Shown here: positions 43,908-53,500 of the stretch, one piece after another | Position numbering within the stretch: the first letter of the stretch is position 1 | Layout: each line of letters begins with the position of its first letter | Assembly: GCF_024139115.2 (NCBI RefSeq) | Contig: NC_085140.1 | Location: forward strand, 456,740,248-456,804,247 | Length of the DNA: 64,000 nt | Source: Armigeres subalbatus | Lineage: Eukaryota; Arthropoda; Insecta; Diptera; Culicidae | Direction: 5' to 3' | Translations under genes and position numbers: made by a program | Notes under the pieces: generated by a model | The model's input: only the letters and a program-made list of their open reading frames with translations | What the model was told of the DNA's origin: nothing | The model's database searches: none

Positions 43908-44084
43908 TGTATGAAGCAATTTATTATGATTTGCTCAATCTAACGTCAGCTCATATTTAACCAATTTAAATTAATGCATTTGGTACCTAGTGGGTCACAA
44001 GCAATATGGGACTCTGGGGGAAGTGCCGCTTGGCCAAATGCCATTTGGCCGAAAGTTGTTTGGCCAAATAGGTTATATGAAAAA

Positions 44085-44650
44085 TGAGAAATAGGGTGTG
44101 AAAAGTGCGACGTTTCAATTCTCACATCTCATTTCTCACTTCTCACTGTAAAAAGTTAGAATCGCGAAGTGAGTAGTGAGACGTCTCACTACCCACTTCG
44201 CACTACTCACTTTTGACAGTGAGAAATGAGAAATGGGGAGTGAGAAATGAGACGTCTAATGATTAATTATTTTAGAGCGTCTTAGGGGAAATGCTACAAG
44301 GTTAAAAGACTATTATTCTTCCATTTACTTCCACTATTAACTTTTTTTTTATGTATCAACAAGCAGATACGCATTTCGTTTCCTACTTGGAAACTTCTTC
44401 AGTGTTTGTTATCGATATATATCGATAACAAACACTGAAGAAGTTTCCAAGTAGGAAACGAAATGCGTATCTGCTTGTTGACACATAAAAAAAAAAAAAA
44501 AAAAAAAAAGTTAATAGTGGAAGTAAATGGAAGAATAATAGTCTTTTAACCTTGAGACGTCTAACTTTTCACTCCTAATTTCTCAGTTCCCGCTATGAAA
44601 TACGAAAAGCGCAAAGTAAGTAGTGAGACGTCTCACTACTTACTTCGCGC
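44085..44650. repeat. GAGAAATGAG / AGTGAGACGTCTCACT tandem repeat
   Basis: Diverged copies of GTGAGAAATGAGAAATG and palindromic GTGAGACGTCTCAC fill 44085-44297 and 44554-44650, interrupted by the foldback at 44298-44553. Related TCTCACTTTTTGC / TCACTACTCACTAC words reappear at 45585-45633. Confidence 0.75.
44298..44553. repeat. Foldback element with a TATCGATATATATCGATA centre
   Basis: AAGGTTAAAAGACTATTATTC...GATACGCATTTCG is mirrored around the palindromic centre at 44409-44430. The right arm holds a 22-A run (44489-44510) where the left arm has about 10 T, so slippage has lengthened one side. It shares GCAGATACG(C/T)ATTTCG with the foldback at 18714-18881. Confidence 0.85.
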
Positions 44651-44659
44651 TGCTCATAT

Positions 44660-44840
44660 TTTACATTAAGAATGTCATATTCGGCCAAATGTCCTGTTCG
44701 GCCAAATGTTGTATTCGGCCAAATGTCCTATTCGGCCAAATGTCTCTTTCGGCCAAATGACCCTTTCGGCCTAATGGTTTGTTCGGCATAGAGGCATTCG
44801 GCCGAATGGCTTTCGGCCAAACGATCCTTCTTCCTGTTTG
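44660..44840. repeat. TATTCGGCCAAATGTCC minisatellite
   Basis: About nine units of 17-20 bp, the least diverged member of the GGCCAAATG family in the window. The relics at 1490-2106 and 5050-5195 are more mutated. Confidence 0.8.
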
Positions 44841-44910
44841 GTCGAAAAGTTAAAAATTTTAACCTCAGCTTACAAGTAGTAAAGAGTAAACTGAAAACCG
44901 AGAAAAGAGA

Positions 44911-45568
44911 ACTTCTCCTTTTTTCTTTCTTCTTTCTTTTTAGTTTTTTGTTTCCCCTTCGTTTTTCCTTCTCCCTTCTTTCTTCTTCCTTTTTTTCATT
45001 TTCATTCTTCCTTCTCCCTTCTTCTTTCTCCATTCCTTCTTCTTCCTCTCTTCTTCCTTCTTCTTTCTTCTTTCTTCCATCTGCCTTCATTTTTCCTTCT
45101 TTATTTTTTCTCGTCGTCGTTGTCTTCCTTATTCCTTCTTTCTTCTTCCTTCATTCTTCTATCTTCTTCTTTTCTTCTTCTTTCTTCCTTCTTCCTTATT
45201 CCTTCTTCTTTCTTCCTTCTTCCTTCTATATTCTTCCTATTTCTGCTTCCTTATTCTTTCTTCTTCCTTTTTCTTTCTTCCCGCTTCCCTCCTCCTTCTT
45301 CTTTCTTTCGTCTTCCTTCTTCGTTCTTCTTCATTTCTTGTTCTTTCTTCCTTCTTTTTTTGCTTCCCTCTTCCTTCTTTCTTCTTGCTTCTCTCTTCTT
45401 CCTTTTTCGTTTTTCCTTCTTTCTTCTCCTTTCTTATCTCTTTCTAAGTCCTTCTTCCTTTTTCCTTCTTTATTCTTCCTTCTTCTTTCTTCTTTCTTTC
45501 TTCTTTCTTTCTTCTTTCTTTCTTTGTCCTTCTTCTTGCTCTTTTCGTCCTTCTTTTTTCTTCTTCCT
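44911..45568. repeat. Polypyrimidine tract (TTCTTCCTT-type), 0.65 kb
   Basis: The plus strand is almost entirely C and T with irregular TTCTTTCTTCC motifs and rare A or G. Long frames rich in Phe, Ser and Leu on plus (44948-45571, 45120-45716) and Glu, Arg and Lys on minus are low-complexity artefacts. Tracts of this kind can form triplex DNA. Confidence 0.9.
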
Positions 45569-45637
45569 TGATTCTACCACTTCTCACTTTTTGCTTCCCA
45601 CTTCAAATACTTCTTACCTTTCACTACTCACTACTTT

Positions 45638-45960
45638 GGGGTCGTACACTTATTACGTAAGCAATTCTCGCTTAACTTTTCAAAAGGACCTGAGTAACAT
45701 TTTTTTCATGAATTAATTTGAATAGCGCAATCAACAGAAAAACATGAAAGCTTTTGATTGCAGTACTCAAATTAATTCATGAAAAAAATGTTACTTAGGT
45801 CCTTTTGAAAAGTTAAGCGAGAATTTTTCTGGGTTTTTCGACCCCCCCTGCCCCATGTAAGATTTTTTTTCATATAAATGAATTCTTATTTATATGGAGC
45901 GTAAGATATTGACCGACCCCCCTCCCCCCATAAGTGCTTACGTAATATGTGTACGGCCCC
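45638..45960. mobile_element. MITE with GGGG(T/C)CGTACAC ends carrying a nested foldback
   Basis: GGGTCGTACACTTATTACGTAAGC at the left and GCTTACGTAATATGTGTACGGCCCC at the right are inverted repeats. C-rich runs lie near the right side. Within it a foldback has arms 45664-45720 and 45768-45824 (ATTCTCGCTTAACTTTTCAA and its complement) plus an inner GCAATCAA/TTGATTGC stem. Confidence 0.8.
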
Positions 45961-46371
45961 TTTCTTCTCACTTCACACACTTAATAAAAAAACGTACTTC
46001 AACTATTCGGGTAATCGACATTCGGCCAAATGACTCTAAATCCGATTAAGAACCTTCAAATAAAACTGCACACATTAATACACTCGGAATTGGCGTACCA
46101 GTTCTATCACCACAGCCGGAAGAATCTTACTACAACGCCTGCTCTAGGGTCCCGATAGGTCTTGAACATGCTTCGCTAGGTCACCTTTTGAATCTGTCAC
46201 CGTCAAAACGCGCTTAGGTTGGGTAGTCTTTGGAAATTGCTCGTAGACACGGCGACAGCTAAATTACGTGAATGTGCACACAATTGCAGTATGTGAGTGC
46301 CACTAAGAAACAGATGAGAATATGCATGCACACTGCAATGAAAATCTACTTCGCTTTAGATAGCCTCGGAG

Positions 46372-46514
46372 TAGCCAAAACAGAAACTGTGGGAATGCTC
46401 CAGTAGCTGACAATCCCAAAAAAATGGGCTATTCGAATCGTCACTACCCTGGAAGTTTGTCAGCGTTCAGCTTCCCAAAAGCGAAACAAGACGTTTGCGG
46501 AAACTGTGATGACG
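46372..46514 (+). CDS. Possible coding exon ending GCAG|GTAAGTA
   Basis: A frame open from just after a TAG at about 46369 contains an ATG with good context (AAAAAAATGGGC, 46427). It reads MGYSNRHYPGSLSAFSF, then PKAKQDVCGNCDDA, and meets a consensus donor at 46515. It includes a CGNC pair of cysteines. It sits among repeats and no partner exon was found, so it may be chance or part of an unrecognised repeat. Confidence 0.22.
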
Positions 46515-46615
46515 CAGGTAAGTAAACACAACCTAGACACGTCTCATTGTTAAAATAATCATGTTGCATATTATATTATTGAAAATAAAAATTTAGAATT
46601 AAAAAAAATAAAGGA

Positions 46616-46670
46616 AAAAACATATTCCGGATAATCGAGTCTAACATTCCGGATAATCGAGTCCGACCTG
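46616..46670. repeat. Two GGATAATCGAGTC words in tandem
   Basis: CATATTCCGGATAATCGAG and a second ATTCCGGATAATCGAG copy follow each other. The word is shared with 4988-5045. Probably remains of the same DNA element family. Confidence 0.4.
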
Positions 46671-46714
46671 CATTAATATATATATTGATTGATATAAAAT
46701 TGATCAGATTCGGG

Positions 46715-46849
46715 CAGTGGCGTCGCCACGGGGGTGGTTTTTGGCATAACCCCCCCCAGAGACAACATTTTTAGAAGAAATTTTTTTTTTCGAAATAGAA
46801 GATGTTCAGAAACCCCCCCCCCCACACCAATTTTTTGGCTACGCCACTG
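46715..46849. mobile_element. hAT-type MITE with perfect 8-bp target duplication
   Basis: The element starts CAGTGGCGTCGCCACG and ends GGCTACGCCACTG. GATTCGGG flanks it on both sides (46707-46714 and 46850-46857). CAGTGGCG termini with an 8-bp duplication are typical of hAT elements. The 135-bp interior has runs of C and T and cannot code. Confidence 0.92.
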
Positions 46850-47019
46850 GATTCGGGTATTGCCTTATCGCCGATTTATCACATGCGGTTTGAATGCGGC
46901 GATTTATCACAGACTGTCTCTTCTGTTATTATAACTCTATTGGTCGCAAAACAGTTATTTGACTTCGAGTGAAAGTGAAATCAGAATCGCGTACATAATG
47001 TAAAACAAATTTAACAATA

Positions 47020-47092
47020 ATTCCGCGGAAAAAAAATTAAAATTTCGTTTCGTTTCGTTTCGTTAGGAAAAAGTGTGTTATCGCATACCCTT
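47020..47092. mobile_element. Terminus of the TAAGGGTAT element family (inverted)
   Basis: The run TTTCGTTTCGTTTCGTTAGG, then AAAAAGTGTGTTATCGCATACCCTTA, is the reverse complement of the left end of 16676-19457. Only this terminus is recognised. A preceding CCGCGGAA is also shared. It abuts the RTE fragment at 47115. Confidence 0.7.
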
Positions 47093-47114
47093 AGTAATGA
47101 CCCAGTGCAACGCT

Positions 47115-48380
47115 CTAGCCACCGTGTTTAAATAGCTCTCCTGGTAGTTGGTCAACCCCAGGGGCTTTGTTGTTCTTCAGCTGGCCAATCTCCTTCTGGA
47201 TTTCCTGGAGATCTGGAGCCGGTAAAATTATGCCTGCGCGCGTTTTCCCAGATCCATCACCATACCGCCATCTTCGTCTGCCACATCGCCATTCAGGTGC
47301 TCTCCGCCACCTTTGGATCACCTCACGCTCGTTCGTAAGAAGCTTCCCGTTTATGTCCTTACACATATCAAGCTGTGGCACGTGGCCCTTACGTGAACGG
47401 TTTAACTTCTCATAGAACTTTCGTGTGTTATTAGCGCGATACAGTTGGTCCGTCTCTTCGCGGTCTCGATTTTCCTGCTGGTGCTTTTTCCTCCGGAAAA
47501 TCGAGTTTTGTCTGTTCCGCGCCTGTTTATATCGTGCCTCGTTTGCCCTCGTGCGGTGTAGCAGCAATCTCGCCCATGCTGCATTCTTGTCTTCTACTAA
47601 CTGCTCACATTCACCGTCATACCAGTCGTTTCTCTGATCCGGGGGCACCGTGCCAAGTGCATCGGTTGCGGTGCTACCAATGGCGGATCGAATATCTCTC
47701 CAGCCATCTTCAAGAGACGCTGCGCCTAGCTGCTCTTCCGTTGGGAGTGGCACTTCCAGCTGCTGCGTGTATTCTTGGGCCAGTGCAGGTATGAGTGCAG
47801 GTATACTGCAACGAGGTAGTGATCGGATTCAATATTCGCACTGCGGTAAGTGCGGACGTTCGTGATGTCGGAGAAGAATTTACCGTCGATTAGAACGTGG
47901 TCGATTTGATTTTCCGTTTCTTGGTTAGGTGATCTGCATGTGGCCTTGTGGATATTCTTGCGGGGAAAGAAGGTGCTTCGGACTACCATTCCGCGGGAGG
48001 CTGCGAAATTTATGCATCGTTGGCCGTTGTCATTCGATACGGTATGCAGACTATCCGGTCCGATGACCGGTCTATACATTTCCTCCCTTCCTACCTGAGC
48101 GTTCATGTCACCGATGACGATTTTGACGTCCCGCAGTGGGCATCCATCGTATGTCTGCTCCAACTGTGCATAGAACGCTTCTTTCTCGTCGTTGGGTATC
48201 CCTTCGTGGGGGCAGTGAACGTTGATGATGCTATAGTTGAAGAAACGGCCTTTAATCCTCTGCTTGCACATCCTTGCGTTGATTGGCTGCTACCCAATCA
48301 CACGATGGCGCATCTTACCCAGCACTATGAAGCCGGTTCCCAGCTCCTTGGTGGTGTATGTGATCTCTTCCTTTTTCGTT
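47115..48380 (-). pseudogene. RTE-clade retrotransposon fragment (endonuclease + RT start)
   Basis: The minus strand shows an endonuclease region (48380-47780) with IINVHCPHEG, KIVIGDMNAQVGRE, NGQRCINFAASRGMVV, IDHVLIDGKFFSD and SDHYLV. An in-frame TAG (about 48299) interrupts it near the start. After a frame change near 47790, the linker/RT part (47753-47115) has RNDWYDGECEQLVEDKNAA, LLTNEREVIQRW and IGQLKNNKAPGVDQLPGEL, then stops. The remaining RT is missing. It overlaps domain by domain with the 2937-4437 fragment but is a different, diverged family. Confidence 0.88.
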
Positions 48381-50185
48381 CATGAAGAAATGTATTTTGG
48401 CTATAACTTTCATCCAATATTATTTCATCCTACCGCTAGACTATGGAGGGCCGCTTAGCCCATTGCTGATAACAATTTTAAGCACTATTAGTCAAAGCTT
48501 GAAACTCAAAGAAAAAAATGTAAAAGCTTTATTACTATCGATTTGCCAGGCTGCATCATCGGTAATTTTCCAGCACTAAACATCATTACTCGTAGCAATT
48601 CAATCCCACCTCGCTCACGGCAAGTCGCAGGTAATCGAATCGATTGTCCTCAATCAGCATTGTTACCTAACCGGCGAACATGGCCATATCTGATAAACAG
48701 TAGTTACTACATCGACCTGCATCAGCAATCTAAATGGCAAAAATAGCAATCGTTCCATTTCCTCTTCCTGTCGTCGGCGGTGTATTCCCCAACTGGTCTT
48801 CATTGCGCCTGAAGAAGGGTGCTCAGCCCGTGCTGTCCTGAATCCTGCCAAGTGCGCTTTTCCACCGAGGAGGATGGCCACCGGTCGATGCCGCTGACAC
48901 GGCCTTAATTTTATTGATTTCCCCTCAATTACCGGCAACAACACCCTGATTGAACGAGAACAAGTGTACATGTTGGTAATCAGAAAGAAAACTCGAACCA
49001 AGAGAAAGGATGCCCGTGGTTATGGCGATGAGGTACAAAAAATGCAACATCATCGATTCGATATAATTGCAGCCGTACATCGATCGGCTTTTATGTGGCG
49101 CGGATTGACAGACACACATACCTACAGACACTAATTGAATTACCTCCATCTCACTGGCATTGCTGCTGCTGGTGCTGGTCGAGCGCACTGTGGGGTTCAT
49201 TTTTTGCTCGTCCGCAACGCTTCCTTTCATATGGCAGCAGGAAAAGTGCTTTCCCTCGACTCGAACAGGATGCCGGAAAATTGCGTCGATAAAGGGTGAC
49301 ATTAGTAGATGCAATTAACACACGATGGCCTGTAGTAGAAAATGGTTTATCACTTTCGTTTTGCTTAATCGACAGAAAGAGTTTTTTTTTCACGTTTCTA
49401 AGGCCTTTTATAGTTTTTGTAGCTTTGTGAATGAATGATAAGCATTGCTATTGTGAATTTATGATATCATGGATACCTGAGTAGTGTTTGTTTTAGATTT
49501 TCTGGTCTCCTAAACCAATCGAATGAAGAAATAAAGAATGATACATTAACATTAACATAACTTTGCTAAAAAATCATCTACTAAACAGTAAAAGGGCATT
49601 TTCTTTACAATTCTTCTTCGATTCGGAAACAAAACGGAATCCGCCCTCCAACGCGCGAGAAGATTCCAATTCAATGGTCTTATTAACTTATTCCGCTTCG
49701 TTTAAACTAAACTTAAATTTCTGCGCTACATCGTCGACGACCATCGCCGATTCGGATTCCGTAACACAAAGGGAAAAGCCCTCCCCAAAGCGTTGTTGAT
49801 TCAAAATTCAAAACGAAACGAACAAACTTGCCCAAAGAAGGCAAGCTCTCCTCAAGTGTTGTTCCGTGTGACGAGTGAACAACTTTATCCTTGGCGGAAT
49901 AAAATTAATGCAAACAAATGATAATGACGACTGCTTGGTTCCGTCTTACTTTGATTCTCGGTTGAAAAAAAATCTTTCAGACGAACAATACGGGAGATTC
50001 TGTGTTACATATAATGAAAAGGAATATAGAATACAGCGTTTGAGCTTAGTTGGATTTAGTTTAAATTCATATAGTGAATTCTCTAATATTCGTAGATGAG
50101 TAATGATGAATGTTTCGATCTAGTTTGAAGGTGGAATTAGGTAAGTTAATAAATAATTACACAGATTTCGTTTTTATAATTTCGA
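48381..50185. other. Unannotated 1.8-kb stretch
   Basis: The first 40 bp (GTATTTTGGCTATAACTT) resemble a small piece of the 36630-type MITE. Beyond that no family, splice-bounded exon or motif could be supported. Frames at 48925-49314 (-) and 49875-50099 (+) are featureless. Confidence 0.35.
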
Positions 50186-50189
50186 ATGT

Positions 50190-50392
50190 ATATCTTTGGG
50201 TTGTTGATATTTTTCGGTGAAAAAACGACACACACAATTCCCACACACAGTTATTAGACCACACTGGTGGGATGTAAACGTTTTTTCAATATCTGATGAT
50301 GGCTGAATGGAGTAAGCCGAAACGTTATTGAAAAACGGGAATTGTGTGTGTCGTTTTTCACCGAAAAAAATCAACAACCCAAAGATATAAAA
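50190..50392. repeat. Foldback with GAATTGTGTGTGTCGTTTTTC arms
   Basis: TATATCTTTGGGTTGTTGATA...ACGACACACACAATTCCC is matched by GGGAATTGTGTGTGTCG...TCAACAACCCAAAGATATA. The inner part also has AACGTTTTTTCAAT / ATTGAAAAACG and the word TAAGCCGAAACGTT. It is about 100 bp upstream of the large satellite. Confidence 0.85.
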
Positions 50393-50504
50393 ATTCACGG
50401 TGACCAAAACCCTACTAAATTTCGAATGTTTTTTTAATGCACACATTAGAAGCATTCAAATAATGTTAGTCGTGAGATACGAAGCAGCATCATTTTCCCC
50501 AAAT

Positions 50505-53500
50505 TTCCAGGAGAAAATTCCCTGAATATCCCGAAGGAAATTCCTCGAATTTCCCGAAGGAAATTCCTCGAATTTCCCGAAGGAAATTCCTCGAATTTCC
50601 CGAAGGAAATTCCTCGAATTTCCCGAAGGAAATTCCTCGAATTTCCCGAAGGAAATTCCTCGAATTTCCCGAAGGAAATTCCTCGAATTTCCCGAAGGAT
50701 TCGAATTTCCGAAGGAAATTCCTCGAATTTCGAAGGAAATTCCTCGAATTTCGAAGGAAATTCCTCGAATTTCGAAGGAAATTCCTCGAATTTCGAAGGA
50801 AATTCCTCGAATTTCGAAGGAAATTCCTCGAATTTCGAAGGAAATTCCTCGAATTTCGAAGGAAATTCCTTGAATTTCGAAGGAAATTCTCGAATTCCCG
50901 AAGGAAATTCCTCGAATTTCGAAGGAAATTCCTCGAATTTCGAAGGAAATTCCTCGAATTTCGAAGGAAATTCCTCGAATTTCGAAGGAAATTCCTCGAA
51001 TTTCGAAGGAAATTCCTCGAATTTCGAAGGAAATTCCTCGAATTTCGAAATTCCTCGAATTTCGAAGGAAATTCCTCGAATTTCCCCCCAAGGAAATTCC
51101 TCGAATTTCCCCCCAAGGAAATTCCCCGAATTTACCCCCAAGGAAATTCCTCGAATTTCCCCCCAAGGAAATTCCTCGAATTTCCCCCCAAGGAAATTCC
51201 TCGAATTTCCCCCCAATAAAATTTCTCGAATTTCCCGAAGAAAATTCCCCGAATTTCCCGAAGGCAATTCCTCGAATTTCCCGAAGGAAATTCCTCGAAT
51301 TTCCCGAAGGAAATTCCTCGAATTTCCCGAAGGAAATTCCTCGAATTTCTCGAAGGAAATTCCTCGAATTTCCCGAAGGAAATTCCTCGAATTTCCCGAA
51401 GGAAATTCCTCGAATTTCCCGAAGGAAATTCCTCGAATTTCCCGAAGGAAATTCCTCGAATTTCCCGAAGGAAATTCCTCGAATTTCCCGAAGGAAATTC
51501 CTCGAATTTCCCGAAGGAAATTCCTCGAATTTCCCGAAGGAAATTCCTCGAATTTCCCGAAGGAAATTCCTCGAATTTCCCGAAGGAAATTCCTCGAATT
51601 TCCCGAAGGAAATTCCTCGAATTTCCCGAAGGAAATTCCTCGAATTTCCTGAAGGAAATTCCTCGAATTTTTACGAAGGAAATTCCTCGAATTTCTCAAA
51701 GGAAATTTCTTGAATTTCGAAGGAAATTCCTCGAATTTCGAAGGAAATTCCTCAATTTCCCGAAATTCCTCAATTTCGAAGGAAATTCCTCGAATTTCGA
51801 AGGAAATTCCTCGAATTTCGAAGGAAATTCCTCGAATTTCGAAGGAAATTCCTCAATTTCGAAGGAAATTCCTCGAATTTCGAAGGAAATTCCTCGAATT
51901 TCGAAGGAAATTCCTCGAATTTCGAAGGAAATTCCTCGAATTTCGAAGGAAATTCCTCGAATTTCGAAGGAAATTCCTCAATTTCGAAGGAAATTCCTCG
52001 AATTTCCCGAAGGAAATTCCTCGAATTTCCCGAAGGAAATTCCTCGAATTTCCCCCCAAGGAAATTCCTCGAATTTCCCCCCAAGGAAATTCCTCGAATT
52101 TCCCCCCAAGGAAATTCCTCGAATTTCCCCCCAAGGAAATTCCTCGAATTTCCCCCCAAGGAAATTCCTCGAATTTCCCGAAGGAAATTCCTCGAATTTC
52201 CCGAAGGAAATTTCTCGAATTTCCCGAAGGAAATTCCTCGAATTTCCCGAAGGAAATTCCTCGAATTTCCCGAAGGAAATTCCTCGAATTTCCCGAAGGA
52301 AATTCCTCGAATTTCCCGAAGGAAATTCCTCGAATTTCCCGAAGGAAATTCCTCGAATTTCCCGAAGGAAATTCCTCGAATTTCCCGAAGGAAATTCCTC
52401 GAATTTCCCGAAGGAAATTCCTCGAATTTCCCGAAGGAAATTCCTCGAATTTCCCGAAGGAAATTCCTCGAATTTCCCGAAGGAAATTCCTCGAATTTCC
52501 CGAAGGAAATTCCTCGAATTTCCCGAAGGAAATTCCTCGAATTTACCGAAGGAAATTCCCCGAATTTACCGAAGGAAATTCCCCGAATTTACCGAAGGAA
52601 ATTCCCCGAATTTACCGAAGGAAATACCCCGAATTTACCAACGGAAATTCCCCGAATTTACCGAAGGAAATTTCCCGAATTTCTCGAAGGAAAAAATTCC
52701 TTGAATTTTCCGAAGGAATTTCCTCGAATTTCCCAAAGGAAATTCCTCGAATTTCCCAAAGGAAATTCCTCGAATTTCCCAAAGGAAATTCCTCGAATAT
52801 CCCGATAGAAATTCCTCGAATTTCCCGAAGGAAATTCCTCAAATTTCCAGAAGGAAATTCCTCGAACTTCCCGAAGGAAATTCCCGAAGGAAATTCCTCG
52901 AATTTCCCGAAGGAAATTCCTCGAATTTCCCGAAGAAAATTCCTCGAATTTCCCGAAGGAAATTCCTCGAATTTCCCGAAGGAAATTCCCGAAGGAAATT
53001 CCTCGAATTTCCCGAAGGAAATTCCTCGAATTTCCCGAAGAAAATTCCTCGAATTTCCCGAAGGAAATTCCTCGAATTTCCCGAAAAAAAATTCCTCGAA
53101 TTTCCCGAAGGAAATTCCTAAAATTTATCGAAGGAAATTCCTCAAATTTATCGAAGGAAATTCCTCGAATTTATCGAAGGAAATTACTCGAATTTCCCCA
53201 AGAAAATTCCTCGAATTTCCCGAAGGAAATTCCCCGAAGGAAATTCCCCGAATTTCCCGAAGGAAATTCCCCGAATTTCCCGAAGGAAATTTCCCGAAGG
53301 AAATTTCCCGAATTTCTCGAAGGAAATTCCTCGAATTTCGAAGGAAATTCCTCGAATTTCGAAGGAAATTCCTCAATTTCGAAGGAAATTCCTCGAATTT
53401 CGAAGGAAATTCCTCGAATTTCGAAGGAAATTCCTCAATTTCGAAGAAATTCCTCGAATTTCGAAGGAAATTCCTCGAATTTCGAAGGAAATTCCTCAAT

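Noticed and set aside
44728..45716. Long Phe/Ser/Leu-rich and Glu/Arg/Lys-rich open frames
   Set aside because: They are translations of a polypyrimidine tract.
47167..48458. Several plus-strand frames over the second RTE copy
   Set aside because: They are shadows of the endonuclease/RT frames on the minus strand.
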